Positions 26,715-35,856 of a DNA stretch of 64,000 nucleotides are shown in pieces. The DNA is from Oleiphilus messinensis (GTDB lineage: Bacteria; Pseudomonadota; Gammaproteobacteria; Pseudomonadales; Oleiphilaceae): positions 1,857,501-1,921,500 of the forward strand of contig NZ_CP021425.1 of assembly GCF_002162375.1 (NCBI RefSeq), in the 5' to 3' direction. The position numbers were made by a program, and so were the translations under genes. The notes under the pieces were generated by a model that worked only from the letters and a program-made list of their open reading frames with translations, ran no database searches and was not told the DNA's origin. Positions within the stretch are counted from its first letter, which is position 1. Each line of letters starts with the position of its first letter.

Positions 26715-26741
26715 CCATCCTCGGGCTTTACCCGAGGATGG
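26715..26741. terminator. Terminator hairpin between convergent genes
   Basis: CCATCCTCGGG/CCCGAGGATGG is an 11-bp perfect stem with a 5-base loop, placed between the chemoreceptor stop and the DHH gene stop. It may serve both. Confidence 0.7.
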
Positions 26742-26762
26742 TCAGATGTGAGTGCCAGAACC

Positions 26763-27722
26763 TTAGCCGTCTGCGTTTATGCTTTCGACGACGGTTTTCA
26801 GGTCTGCATCTGCCGAGTCATTAGGGCGTTGACAGGTACCCGCGTTCTGGTGACCACCACCCCCATAGTGTAAGCAAAGCTCACCGATATTGGTGTTGGA
26901 AGTCCTGTTCAGAATAGACTTACCGATTGCAAACACGGTATTTTGTTTTTTCAGGCCCCAGAGCACGTGAATTGAAATATTGCACTCAGGGTACAGTGCA
27001 TAGATCATAAACCGGTTTCCGGCATAAATCGTCTCTTCGTGGCGTAAATCGAGTACCACCAGATTATTGTGCACGGTGGCACAACGTTTAATCTGGTCGA
27101 CAAATTTATCCTTGTGATCCTGATAGAGATCGACGCGCTCTTTCACATCTGGCAATTGCAGAATTTCTGCTATCGTGTGGTTGTTGCAGTAGTCGATCAG
27201 GTGCATCATGAGCTGATAGTTGGACACCGTAAAATCCCGGAATCGACCCAGCCCGGTCCGGGAGTCCATTAAATAGTTCAGCAATACCCAGTCTGTAGGG
27301 TTCAGTATTTCATCTTTGTTGAACTGCGCGGAGTCGGCCTTGTCGACGGCCTCCATCATGGCGGTTGAAATCGTGCTGAAGGCGTCCTGGCCGCCGTAGT
27401 AGTCGTACACCACACGCGCAGCGGAAGGTGCCTGGGTGTCGATGATATGATTGTCCGGCTTTTCACCGCCGAGGCGAACGATTTCACTGGCGTGATGGTC
27501 GAAAGCCAGGTGGGCTTCTTTGACATAGGGCAGGTTGGTTGTGATATCTCTTTCGGTGATATCAATTTTACCGTCTTGCATATCCTTTGGATGGACGAAC
27601 AGGATATCGTTGATCAGGTCCTTGTTTTTCAAAAGTACTGCGCAAACCAGTCCATCAAAGTCGCTGCGGGTAACCAGCCGGTACTTCTTGTGCTCAGCTT
27701 TTGGGGTATTGTCATCCATCAT
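26763..27722 (-). CDS. DHH family phosphoesterase
   Basis: A 319-residue protein with the DHH fold. Metal-site motifs are TRSDFDGLVCA (Asp-x-Asp near residue 20), FDHHAS near residue 75 (the family-naming DHH) and a later VDKADS. The C-terminal DHHA1 domain ends with LHYGGGGHQNAGTC. Family members are exopolyphosphatases, nanoRNases or cyclic-dinucleotide phosphodiesterases; sequence alone does not separate these here. An intact catalytic set suggests activity. It has its own promoter region upstream at 27723-27880. Confidence 0.85.
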   Translation of the reverse strand: MMDDNTPKAEHKKYRLVTRSDFDGLVCAVLLKNKDLINDILFVHPKDMQDGKIDITERDITTNLPYVKEAHLAFDHHASEIVRLGGEKPDNHIIDTQAPSAARVVYDYYGGQDAFSTISTAMMEAVDKADSAQFNKDEILNPTDWVLLNYLMDSRTGLGRFRDFTVSNYQLMMHLIDYCNNHTIAEILQLPDVKERVDLYQDHKDKFVDQIKRCATVHNNLVVLDLRHEETIYAGNRFMIYALYPECNISIHVLWGLKKQNTVFAIGKSILNRTSNTNIGELCLHYGGGGHQNAGTCQRPNDSADADLKTVVESINADG

Positions 27723-27883
27723 GATTGTTTCTGCTCCTGTGGAGTTGCATCTAGATTTCCTAATAGCATAGTCAAAACCGGGGCGTTTGGGATGCCAGCT
27801 GTGTTTGCATGCAGCTCTTAGTGTAGACCTTGAAACGGGTTTGAGCAGGTGTAAGCGGTTAAATTCGCCGCCGGGGCAAGAGT

Positions 27884-28438
27884 TTACTGTGCATCCTGAT
27901 TTTCTTGACAGTCCTGCAGTGCTTTTTTCAATACCGTTGTGCCCAGTTCTCGTGCGACCCGGATATTTCGTTCCGGAATCTTTTCCGGATTGTCGACATC
28001 TCGCAGTGCCACTTCAAGACTTTCTTCTCGCAGCAGGTGCAATACCGGGAACGGGGAGCGGTTGGTGTAGTTCGCCGGGTCGTCCTGGGGGGCCCCTGCG
28101 AATTGATATTCAGGGTGAAAGCTGGCGAGTTGATAGATGCCTTCATAGTCTTGATCAATCAGCAATGCTTCACTGAGTGATAACAATTCGAGGTAATCAT
28201 CAAACCCGTTAAAGCCGTTTTCGAGAATGATCAGCGTGGTCTCCACCTCCGGCTGATCATCCAGCAGCTGACACTCCTTAAGAAGATGTGTCAGGCAATC
28301 TTGTATTCGGTCTTCGGTAATCACGCTGAATCGCACCCGATTCTCGTTTAAAACCGGACGGGCGAATGGACAAAAGTTATACTTTACAATAACGTCATTG
28401 ACCCATTGTTGTGTCGCCTGAATGGCCTTTACTGACAT
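27884..28438 (-). CDS. DUF1415 family protein
   Basis: A 184-residue protein matching DUF1415 across its length: QQWVNDVIVKYNFCPFA, TLIILENGF, GIYQLASFHPEYQFAG, NRSPFPVLHLLREES. The conserved C-P-F-A and H-P-x-Y-x-F motifs suggest a catalytic or metal-binding pocket, but no function is known. I chose the ATG at 28438 with AGGAG upstream; the frame could extend to 28498 with poorer N-terminal similarity. Confidence 0.85.
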   Translation of the reverse strand: MSVKAIQATQQWVNDVIVKYNFCPFARPVLNENRVRFSVITEDRIQDCLTHLLKECQLLDDQPEVETTLIILENGFNGFDDYLELLSLSEALLIDQDYEGIYQLASFHPEYQFAGAPQDDPANYTNRSPFPVLHLLREESLEVALRDVDNPEKIPERNIRVARELGTTVLKKALQDCQENQDAQ

Positions 28439-28739
28439 GACAACTGTTCTCCTGTGTCGTGGATATACTGCTGGAACGGCACGTTTGCCATTTGCCATTG
28501 CTGGACTAAGCTTTAGAAATTACGGGTGATTTACAGGTATCCGCTTAAGACCTCGATGCGTTAGGTTACCTGAAGGTCGTGATAAAGCAAACGTTGAGTG
28601 TGAAGTATCGCTGAGCTGATATGAGTCGTCGAATCCATATCAATCTCGGATCGGATAACAGTATATAAATCAGTATCACGATTAAACCGGTAACAAAATC
28701 GAAAACAAAAACAACAACGGTGCCTGGGAGAAGGTAGAC
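28439..28739. other. Divergent promoter region
   Basis: About 300 bases between DUF1415 (minus) and the PstS-like operon (plus). It contains an AT-rich TATATAAAT near 28661-28669 that could be a -10 for the plus operon. No other structure seen. Confidence 0.35.
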
Positions 28740-29156
28740 TTGTTTCGCTCTGTGCTTCTGGCTGGTCTGATTCTATTTAACAGTTTGAGTGTCAATGCAA
28801 CGGAGAGTGTGATTGCCAACTCGTCCAATGCCATTCAATTTTTAAATCTTAATCAGGTGAGAGCCATCTTCAGTCTTCGTGTCCGACAATGGGATGATGG
28901 AACCCCGATAACGGTTTTTGTACTGGAAGACCGTCATCCTGCGCATCAGACATTTATTCGTTCTGTGCTCCACATGCTGCCCCATCAACTGCGCCGGCAT
29001 TGGGATCGCTATATCTATTCGGGTATTGGTCAAGGGCCAATAACTGTTCGAGATGAAACTGCCATGTTGTTGCGTGTCAGTAATACTCCAGGTGCCATCG
29101 GCTATCTCCCAGAAGGAATCTCTCATGATCAGGTGCAAATTGTACCCATCCATTAA
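28740..29156 (+). CDS. Short PstS-like periplasmic binding protein
   Basis: A 138-residue exported protein starting at TTG (28740) with a strong GGGAGAAGG ribosome site. After a signal peptide ending near SVNA, the sequence LNLNQVRAIFSLRVRQWDDGTPI, HQTFIRSVLHM and NTPGAIGYLPEG follows the C-terminal lobe of PstS/phosphate-type solute-binding proteins. Full PstS is over 300 residues, so only one lobe is present. Such small versions occur next to outer-membrane porins and signalling proteins. It overlaps the next gene by 32 bp. Confidence 0.7.
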   Translation: MFRSVLLAGLILFNSLSVNATESVIANSSNAIQFLNLNQVRAIFSLRVRQWDDGTPITVFVLEDRHPAHQTFIRSVLHMLPHQLRRHWDRYIYSGIGQGPITVRDETAMLLRVSNTPGAIGYLPEGISHDQVQIVPIH

Positions 29157-30351
29157 ACGTGTGGGACAGGCACGTAAATGGTTTGGCATTCTCGCCTGTT
29201 GCGGATTTGCCGCGTCGATATCGAATGTGACCGCACATGGTCTGGATAATCCGCCGCAATGGCACGGGTTTGCCAATCAGGGCTTTTCTTACACCACTGA
29301 AAATAATTTTCTGGGGGAAAGCAGTGAAGGAAGTTTCAAGTTTCTGGAAGCAGGGTTAAATGCTTCCTGGCGTGCGCTGAATACATTGCAGATTTCTGGC
29401 CAATTGCTCTATCGTCAAACCGGGAATGCGCCCCCCGACGGTGTTGAAGTTGACTATGCCATCGCAGATTGGCGCGTACTGGATACATTTGACTACGGTT
29501 TTGGTGTCCGCGCCGGGCGAATTAAAAACCCCTATGGCTTTTTTAATGAAACCCGCGATGTTGCCGCAACTCGACCCAGTATTTTATTACCCGAGTCGAT
29601 TTACATTGATTACCTCCGTGAGCTCATGCACTCCTCGGACAGTGTCGGATTATACGGGCACAGTGAATTAGCCGGCGGAACCGCGACCTTCTACGCAGTT
29701 TTTGGACGACCGATTCTTTATGATACAACCATACCGGCCATAATTTATACACAAACTCAGGGTAGCCTTGAGGATGAAGCGATTTATTCAGCCCGGGTAG
29801 GGTATGAAGATGGTAGTGGTATCTGGCGGGTTGCTGTCAGTGTTGCGGACTTCCGGGCGGATTACCTTGCCGCTGATACGGAACCCCTGTTTGATGGTAA
29901 ATCCCACATCACACAGTTTTTGTTTTCGGCTGAAGGTTATTGGCAAAATTTCCGTTTGACGGGGGAGTATCAGCGACGATTGATCCGGACTGAGAATGTT
30001 TATTTTCCCGGTCTGACGCTGAAAAACAAGGGGGACGGTTATTACCTTCAGTTAAGTTACGATTTTAACGTTCATTTCAGCGCTTATGTGCGCTGGGATC
30101 GGATTTACCTGAACAATCAGGATAAAAAAGGTGTCCTGTATGAGGCTCGAACCCAGGAGCCAGCCCATTTCACCTATGCAAAGGATATCACTTGGGGTGC
30201 ACGCTATGCGATCAATACGAACTGGCTAGTCGGTGCGGAGTATCACCGTGTTGACGGTACCTATTGGCTGCCTGATCTTGAAAATCGTAGTGCGGAAGCG
30301 CAGTCCAGCCGATGGGATATGTATTTGCTCCAGGTATCTTATCGGTTTTAA
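29125..30351 (+). CDS. Porin-like outer membrane beta-barrel protein
   Basis: About 408 residues. The ATG at 29125 has AGAAGGA upstream and gives a signal peptide ending near NVTAHG. The body is built of alternating amphipathic strands (for example FLEAGLNASWRALNTLQISG) and ends in the aromatic C-terminal strand MYLLQVSYRF, the BAM recognition signature. It contains the block YGFGVRAGRIKNPYGFFNETRD, common in O/P-like porins. It is likely a channel or sensor-linked barrel; the substrate is unknown. Middle gene of the PstS-like/porin/GGDEF-EAL operon. Confidence 0.7.
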   Translation: MIRCKLYPSIKRVGQARKWFGILACCGFAASISNVTAHGLDNPPQWHGFANQGFSYTTENNFLGESSEGSFKFLEAGLNASWRALNTLQISGQLLYRQTGNAPPDGVEVDYAIADWRVLDTFDYGFGVRAGRIKNPYGFFNETRDVAATRPSILLPESIYIDYLRELMHSSDSVGLYGHSELAGGTATFYAVFGRPILYDTTIPAIIYTQTQGSLEDEAIYSARVGYEDGSGIWRVAVSVADFRADYLAADTEPLFDGKSHITQFLFSAEGYWQNFRLTGEYQRRLIRTENVYFPGLTLKNKGDGYYLQLSYDFNVHFSAYVRWDRIYLNNQDKKGVLYEARTQEPAHFTYAKDITWGARYAINTNWLVGAEYHRVDGTYWLPDLENRSAEAQSSRWDMYLLQVSYRF

Positions 30352-32804
30352 TAAAATTGAGAAAAGTTAATAAGAAAATATTTATCAGCCTCCATTGGAA
30401 GGCTGCCATGGGGCTTTCGCTCATATTTATGATGTTGATTGGTGTGTTCAGTTACTTCAACGCACAGCAGCTTACTTCATTGTATTCAGAGCAGCGGAAG
30501 ATCAAGCAGCAGCAGACCGTAGTCGAATTCAACGGCTTGTTGAAAAAAACGGGAATACAGCTGGTCAACCTTGTCGACAGCCTGTCACTGTTAAGTTCAC
30601 CTAATCCTGATATTCGGGAAAAAATCAGCCTGCACTGGCTATCCCTTGCGATTACCTGGGGGCTTGAAAGTGCTGTACTTATGGACGAAGAAGGTGCCGA
30701 AGTGACCAAGTGGGGCAGCCAGCCGCTGGAGCCGACACAGAGTGTTGTCCGCAAAGTGATAACGGATGCAGTGCCACTCCAGGAGCTACGTTGTCATGAA
30801 GAGTGTCGCCTGTCACTGATCTCACCGGTGCTTGATGGTGACGGTACGATTCGTTTTCTCCAGCTTACGGCTTCTCTGGCAGATACGATTCTGGATTTTC
30901 AGCGCATTACCCAGTCTGATATCGGCATTATCACCCCTTCTGCTTCAGATGCCTATGGCAAGGATAGACTGGGTAAAACCAGCATGCTTATTTCGGCGCT
31001 AACCAGTTCGGAAGATCGCTTACCGTTGATTCAAAACCTGGCCAAATTACGTGGTTGGCGGGATACCGATATCGAGGGTATGGACTTTGAGGTGTTTACC
31101 CATGACTACCTGGGCGATCAGTTTGAAGTCCAGTTTTTTGCGATCGAAGAGTTCGCCGGTAACCAAGCCTGGGTCGTTGTGATCACCGAAACTTCGGAAT
31201 TGCAACGGCAGATTGATGAAGCGCGCATGTTGTATACCGTGACCGGTCTGTCTGCAGGCATGATCACTTTGTTTCTGATCGTTTTGGTGTTGTGGCGTCC
31301 GATTCGCTCTTTGCAGCGTCAGGCCCGGGCATTACCGCTTTTACCTCAGGGAAAATATGAAGAGGCGCGGGAACGTTTGAAGAAAATGGCACCGAATCGC
31401 GTCTTTGCAGATGAGATCAGTTTGCTACAGAGTACGTCCATCAAAGTGACCCATCAATTGGAAGAGTATCACCTCCTGCTCACCCAGAATACGAAAAAAT
31501 TGTACGATATGGCCCATTTTGATCGGTTGACCGGACTCACCAATCGTGTGCATATGACGGAGATTCTGGAAGACAAGTTCACCAGTGAGGAAGATAAAGA
31601 TCGTATTTTTGCATTAATGCTGCTGGATCTGGATCACTTCAAGCGGATTAATGATGCTTTGGGGCACAATATCGGTGATCAGTTGCTGGTCATTGTCGCC
31701 AAGCGATTGTTATCGAAGATTCGGGCCAGCGATACGATTGCCCGCTTGGGGGGGGATGAGTTCTGTTTGATTCTCAATGGCTTGAAAACGGAAACCGCTG
31801 CGGCTGCTGTCGCTCGTAATCTACTCAAAGCCCTGGAAGAACCAATTCACATTGATGACCGGAATCTGACGATCACCGCCAGTATTGGCATTACAATGTC
31901 GCCTGCAGACGGGGCGAGTGCATCCAGCCTGCTCCAGAATGCAGACCTGGCGATGTATCAGGCGAAATTCCATGGCCGGGATAACTTCCACTTTTTCAAT
32001 TTCCAGTTACACAAGGATGCGGATACCCGAATGGCTTTGGAGGTTGAGTTGCGCCGTGCTGTTCAGGACAAAGAGTTTACCCTTTTCTACCAGCCTCAGA
32101 TCGATTTTGCGACCGGAAGAATCCTTGGCTGTGAAGCCTTGATTCGGTGGAAGCACCCGGAAAAGGGGCTGCTCTCACCGTATTTTTTCATTGATACTCT
32201 GGAGAACAACGGGCTGATCGTTCCGGTCGGGAAATGGGTGATGGAAGAAGCCTGTCGACAGTGCTTGATCTGGCGGGAAGACGGCCTGGGTCGAGTGGAT
32301 ATGTCGATCAATTTGTCGCCCCGGCAATTTGCGGATCCAGACTTGTTGGAGCACATTCAAACTGTCGTGAATAAAACGCAGTTAGAACCCAATCAACTTG
32401 AAATCGAGGTCACGGAGTCTTTATTGGCCACTGACTTTGATTATGCGGTGACACTCCTTGAAAAGCTGCAGGAAATGAAGATTCACATTGCCATTGATGA
32501 TTTTGGTACTGGCTATTCTTCATTGAGCTACTTGAAGCAGCTACCACTGGATAAGTTGAAAGTTGATCGTGCTTTTGTAATGGATATTCCCAACAATAAT
32601 GATGATAAGCAGATAACCGCCGCGATCATTGCCATGGCACACAGTTTGAGTCTGAAAGTGGTTGCCGAAGGGGTGGAAACTGAAGACCAGGCGGCCTTCC
32701 TCAAGAGCCTCAAGTGCGAAATCGGACAGGGCTACTTGTATGGCAAACCCATGAGTGCAGAAGCGTTTGCACAATTACTGAAAACTGAGCGGAGCCTGGC
32801 TTAG
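30312..32804 (+). CDS. Membrane GGDEF-EAL protein (c-di-GMP cyclase/phosphodiesterase)
   Basis: An 830-residue inner-membrane signalling protein. TM1 is at about residues 33-50, a periplasmic sensor follows to about 310, TM2 spans 312-332, then a linker. The GGDEF domain has an intact LGGDEF near residue 480; the EAL domain has CEALIRW near 606 and IDDFGTGYSSLSYL, so both activities may be retained. The start is unclear: ATG 30312 overlaps the porin gene, while TTG 30357 begins just after its stop and places basic residues before TM1. Its operon with a PstS-like protein and a barrel suggests envelope sensing of phosphate or a related ion. Confidence 0.88.
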   Translation: MGYVFAPGILSVLIKLRKVNKKIFISLHWKAAMGLSLIFMMLIGVFSYFNAQQLTSLYSEQRKIKQQQTVVEFNGLLKKTGIQLVNLVDSLSLLSSPNPDIREKISLHWLSLAITWGLESAVLMDEEGAEVTKWGSQPLEPTQSVVRKVITDAVPLQELRCHEECRLSLISPVLDGDGTIRFLQLTASLADTILDFQRITQSDIGIITPSASDAYGKDRLGKTSMLISALTSSEDRLPLIQNLAKLRGWRDTDIEGMDFEVFTHDYLGDQFEVQFFAIEEFAGNQAWVVVITETSELQRQIDEARMLYTVTGLSAGMITLFLIVLVLWRPIRSLQRQARALPLLPQGKYEEARERLKKMAPNRVFADEISLLQSTSIKVTHQLEEYHLLLTQNTKKLYDMAHFDRLTGLTNRVHMTEILEDKFTSEEDKDRIFALMLLDLDHFKRINDALGHNIGDQLLVIVAKRLLSKIRASDTIARLGGDEFCLILNGLKTETAAAAVARNLLKALEEPIHIDDRNLTITASIGITMSPADGASASSLLQNADLAMYQAKFHGRDNFHFFNFQLHKDADTRMALEVELRRAVQDKEFTLFYQPQIDFATGRILGCEALIRWKHPEKGLLSPYFFIDTLENNGLIVPVGKWVMEEACRQCLIWREDGLGRVDMSINLSPRQFADPDLLEHIQTVVNKTQLEPNQLEIEVTESLLATDFDYAVTLLEKLQEMKIHIAIDDFGTGYSSLSYLKQLPLDKLKVDRAFVMDIPNNNDDKQITAAIIAMAHSLSLKVVAEGVETEDQAAFLKSLKCEIGQGYLYGKPMSAEAFAQLLKTERSLA

Positions 32805-32814
32805 CGGCGCACCG

Positions 32815-32834
32815 GGGCGCAATATTACGCGCCC
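32815..32834. terminator. GC-rich hairpin between convergent genes
   Basis: GGGCGC and GCGCCC pair around an 8-base AT loop between the GGDEF-EAL stop and the FHA gene stop. No T run is evident. Confidence 0.45.
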
Positions 32835-33685
32835 TGGCTTTTGGCTTTCCGGAAGAACATTTCGACAGATCCCAGCCTGATTTTATCACCGTCCTGTAAT
32901 ATGCATTTAGTCTGTCTTTTCAAGTTGACGTACAGGCCATTTCTGGAGTCATTGTCCTTGATGCCCCATGTGCCATTTTTGACAATCAGATAACAGTGAA
33001 TTGTCGAAACGGACACATCAGGTATGCGGATCTGGCAATTCGGGCTTCGTCCGATTTTCCAGTGCTGACTGGTTGAAACAGGCTTTAACAGGAAAACCTC
33101 TGACTCGATCAAGCCTGATGAAATGACCAGTGCAGCTCTTGCACCTTGTTGCTTTTGAGCCGCGTTTGATACCAATTCTGCAACCTTGGCCGGAGTGTAT
33201 TTTTCGGCGCGGAACAGGGTGTCGTCTTCAGCTTTCTCCCAGCCATGTGGTAGCTCGAACTTTTGTCTTATGACTGTCTGGCTGCCGGAAAAACCTTGAA
33301 TATCGACAGCAGAATCGGCGCTGTTCCAGTCTTTCATGTTCAACTTGCCCATGACGATGGTTGCGTCTTCCCGGTCTTCTTTCAATATGCAGAATTCATT
33401 GAAACCCAGGGTGATGACATCGCCATGTTGAAGTGCTGTTTCTTTATCGATTTGAACCTTGTTTACGGTTGTGCCATTGGTCGAGTCCAGGTCGGTGAGT
33501 GTCAGGCCGCTGTCTGTCAGGGTCAACCGGGCATGAATTCTGGAGAGATGTGAGGTTTTGATGTCTGGAATCAGAGTCAGGTTTATTTCGCAACTCTGAT
33601 CCCGTCCGATCACCATGCTGGGTTGGTTGATTTTAAATTCTCGGTCCGGATGGCTGACTGAACGGAGAACGAAAGTGTCTGGCAT
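32825..33685 (-). CDS. Protein with two FHA domains
   Basis: A 286-residue cytoplasmic protein. The first FHA domain (about 20-100) has VIGRDQSCEINL, SRIHARLTL and DLDSTNGTTVN; the second (about 205-280) has IGRSPNCQIRI, STIHCYLIV and DNDSRNGLYVN. FHA domains bind phosphothreonine peptides, so it is probably a signalling scaffold downstream of a Ser/Thr kinase; no such kinase is adjacent. The G-R, S-x-x-H and N-G residues needed for phosphopeptide binding are present in both copies. Confidence 0.88.
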   Translation of the reverse strand: MPDTFVLRSVSHPDREFKINQPSMVIGRDQSCEINLTLIPDIKTSHLSRIHARLTLTDSGLTLTDLDSTNGTTVNKVQIDKETALQHGDVITLGFNEFCILKEDREDATIVMGKLNMKDWNSADSAVDIQGFSGSQTVIRQKFELPHGWEKAEDDTLFRAEKYTPAKVAELVSNAAQKQQGARAALVISSGLIESEVFLLKPVSTSQHWKIGRSPNCQIRIPDVSVSTIHCYLIVKNGTWGIKDNDSRNGLYVNLKRQTKCILQDGDKIRLGSVEMFFRKAKSQGA

Positions 33686-33796
33686 AGCGTTGTCTCGGCG
33701 GTTGCGTGCTTTAGGCTGGTGATCTGTATTGTTATCAGTGTAGACAGAAATCGGTCATGGTGATAACACAGATCACGCAGTAAAGCACCGGCAAGG

Positions 33797-34423
33797 TTAA
33801 GCCAGCTGTTCTTGTAGTGCTTTTTTCCGCTCTTGTCTGGATTGCCGGATAACACTGTAGGCGGCACTGATTCCGAGAGATGCCATGATTAAAGCCACGA
33901 GCAAGTCCGGCCATCCTTGTTGTGTTCCGAACACGCCCAACGCTGCGGCGATGACCGCAATGTTGCCGATTGCATCATTTCGACTACAAAGCCAGATGGA
34001 GCGTTGATTGGCATCCCCTTCACGATAACGAAACAGAAAATAGGCGACGACTACATTGGCGATCAGTGCCAGCAAGCCTATCGTGCCCATGGTCATGGCC
34101 TCAGGCGTGTGCCCGACCCAGGCGGAATAGGCTACTTTGCCGAGTATGCCGAAACCATAAAGTGCCATGGTTATGCCTTTAAACAGGGCTGCGCTCGACC
34201 GGGCGAGCAAGCTTGAGCCCACAACGGCGAGGGAGATTGCATAATTTACGGTATCCGAGAAGAAATCCACTGCATCCGCCAGCAGTGAGGCAGAGTTAGC
34301 CTGGAATCCGGCGAACAGTTCAATACAAAACATCAGTCCATTGACCCAAAGTGCAAACCAGAGCACTCTCTTGAAGCGTTTGTCTTGGGCTGGCGGGAGT
34401 GCGGAACAGCAGTGATTTGACAT
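33797..34423 (-). CDS. Short CDF-type cation efflux protein
   Basis: A 208-residue membrane protein with about six helices. It has the cation diffusion facilitator metal site motif LLADAVDFFSDTVNYAISL and a second site SRNDAIGNIAV, but lacks the usual cytoplasmic C-terminal domain, so it is shorter than the typical 290-320 residues. N-terminal SNHCCS may bind metal. It is divergent from a CadR-like MerR regulator with a MerR-type promoter between them, so it likely exports cadmium, lead or zinc. Confidence 0.8.
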   Translation of the reverse strand: MSNHCCSALPPAQDKRFKRVLWFALWVNGLMFCIELFAGFQANSASLLADAVDFFSDTVNYAISLAVVGSSLLARSSAALFKGITMALYGFGILGKVAYSAWVGHTPEAMTMGTIGLLALIANVVVAYFLFRYREGDANQRSIWLCSRNDAIGNIAVIAAALGVFGTQQGWPDLLVALIMASLGISAAYSVIRQSRQERKKALQEQLA

Positions 34424-34453
34424 GTTTTGTCTCCGTTGTTTATGGTTTAGTGT

Positions 34454-34484
34454 ATTAAAAACGCTGTAGCCACTAAAGGGTCAA
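34454..34484 (-). promoter_or_regulatory. MerR-type promoter of the efflux gene
   Basis: On the minus strand TTGACC (34484-34479) and TTTAAT (34459-34454) are 19 bases apart, and the spacer CTTTAGTGGCTACAGCGTT holds the partial dyad found in CadR/PbrR promoters. The overlong spacer is the hallmark of MerR-activated genes. Confidence 0.7.
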
Positions 34485-34525
34485 GCATCATTTTTACTGA
34501 ATCGGTACGGTCAAAGGTCAAAGCA

Positions 34526-34951
34526 ATGCGAATTGGTGAGTTGGGTAAACTCTGTGGTGTGAAGATTGAAACTATCCGCTATTATGAACGAGAGGGTTTA
34601 CTTCCCGAGCCCACACGAGAACATAATGGCTATCGTCGTTACAGCCAATCCCATTTGGAAAGGTTGTCATTTATCCGGCATTGTCGGGTGTTGGATATGC
34701 CGCTGGAGGATATTCGAGTCTTGCTCGAATTTATGCAGTCACCCCCGGACCAGTGTCAAGAGATTGATGAATTACTGGAAAAGCAGCTTGTTAGAGTTCA
34801 AACACGCCTTCTGTCACTTCATGCGCTTCAGAATCAATTGCAACAATTGCGGGCTCAGTGCGTGGACGGCGCGAGTATGGAGCCCTGTGGCATACTTGAA
34901 GAACTTGTTTCTGCTGCCAAAGGTGAAGGGTGCATTTGCCACAGCGATTGA
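34526..34951 (+). CDS. cadR: MerR family regulator, CadR/PbrR type
   Basis: A 141-residue MerR protein. The winged helix is MRIGELGKLCGVKIETIRYYEREGLL with HNGYRRYSQSHLERL; a dimer helix with PPDQCQEIDELL follows, carrying the conserved Cys. The C-terminal metal-binding part has CVDGASMEPCGIL and ends GEGCICHSD, as in CadR-like Cd(II)/Pb(II) sensors. It should repress and, with metal, activate the divergent efflux gene. It is followed after 25 bp by a phosphotransferase gene. Confidence 0.85.
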   Translation: MRIGELGKLCGVKIETIRYYEREGLLPEPTREHNGYRRYSQSHLERLSFIRHCRVLDMPLEDIRVLLEFMQSPPDQCQEIDELLEKQLVRVQTRLLSLHALQNQLQQLRAQCVDGASMEPCGILEELVSAAKGEGCICHSD

Positions 34952-34976
34952 GCTGAAGTGTGGTGAGAGGTGTTAA

Positions 34977-35837
34977 GTGCCCGGTAAAGACATCAGAACC
35001 GAAGAGGGGGTGAAGGCGATTTTCGCCCGCGTAAATGCTTTTTTGGGCCATGGGGTGGAATGGGGGCCACTGAAGCACGAAGATTCTGCCGGAATAAGTA
35101 ATCTTTTATTTCGTGGCGGGTATGAACAGGAACGCTTGGTACTGCGAATTAACGTCAGTGAGAAACGAAGTTTCGGTGTATCAAGGCATCTGGAAGCTGT
35201 GGTACTGGCGATGATTGAAGGCTATGACTGGGCTCCAAAAATTGTTCATAACGCATGGCGGGAGGGCTGGTGTCTCATGAAGGATTATGAAGGCATGGGC
35301 AGCACACCAACCCTGGGTGATGATTACTTCAATATACAACATCAAATACTTTGTGCCGTGAATGACTGGCAGAGCATTCCACATCTACCGGAAGCCGACT
35401 ACGACTATGACGCGCTTTTTCGGCGCTATCGGCGCGCGGTTGCCCGTTTTCCCATCGGCCACACCCGCAGTTTCTGTCTGGATTTGTTGACACAAATTGA
35501 ATCCGGTTTGACGGAACTCCCTGAAGTGCCGGTTTGCCTGACCCATCATGATCTGCATCCGGGTAACGTGTGTTGGTCCCATGGACAACCGATTATTCTG
35601 GATTGGGAGTATGGTGGATTTGGAAATCCATGGTTTGATGCGCAAGCGCTGCACAGCCAGTTCGGGGTGTCCCCTGCGGTAATTCAGAACCTGACGGCAT
35701 TCGAAAGCCTCTCGAACAAAGACTTTATTTCAGGTCTGGCGGAGGTGCAATGGATTGCGGAAGCACTGGGAGAGATTTGGTTGTTGGTGAAAAGCGAAGG
35801 GGTCGCGATTGATGTTGAAAGCGACCCCGAGCTTTAG
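34977..35837 (+). CDS. Choline/thiamine kinase-like phosphotransferase
   Basis: A 286-residue APH-fold kinase starting at GTG. The catalytic loop is LTHHDLHPGNV (catalytic Asp, Asn) and the metal loop is ILDWEYGGFGNPWFD, as in ThiK and choline kinases. The N-lobe nucleotide region SNLLFRGGYEQERLVLRI precedes it. The substrate may be thiamine, choline or a cell-wall sugar; it cannot be decided. The 25-bp gap to cadR suggests co-transcription, perhaps fortuitous. Confidence 0.78.
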   Translation: MPGKDIRTEEGVKAIFARVNAFLGHGVEWGPLKHEDSAGISNLLFRGGYEQERLVLRINVSEKRSFGVSRHLEAVVLAMIEGYDWAPKIVHNAWREGWCLMKDYEGMGSTPTLGDDYFNIQHQILCAVNDWQSIPHLPEADYDYDALFRRYRRAVARFPIGHTRSFCLDLLTQIESGLTELPEVPVCLTHHDLHPGNVCWSHGQPIILDWEYGGFGNPWFDAQALHSQFGVSPAVIQNLTAFESLSNKDFISGLAEVQWIAEALGEIWLLVKSEGVAIDVESDPEL

Positions 35838-35856
35838 CACGTCACCGGCGTATTTA

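Noticed and set aside
29163-29173. GGGACAGGCAC inside the porin gene start
   Set aside because: A single half without the inverted partner, and within coding sequence; chance or an unrelated use.
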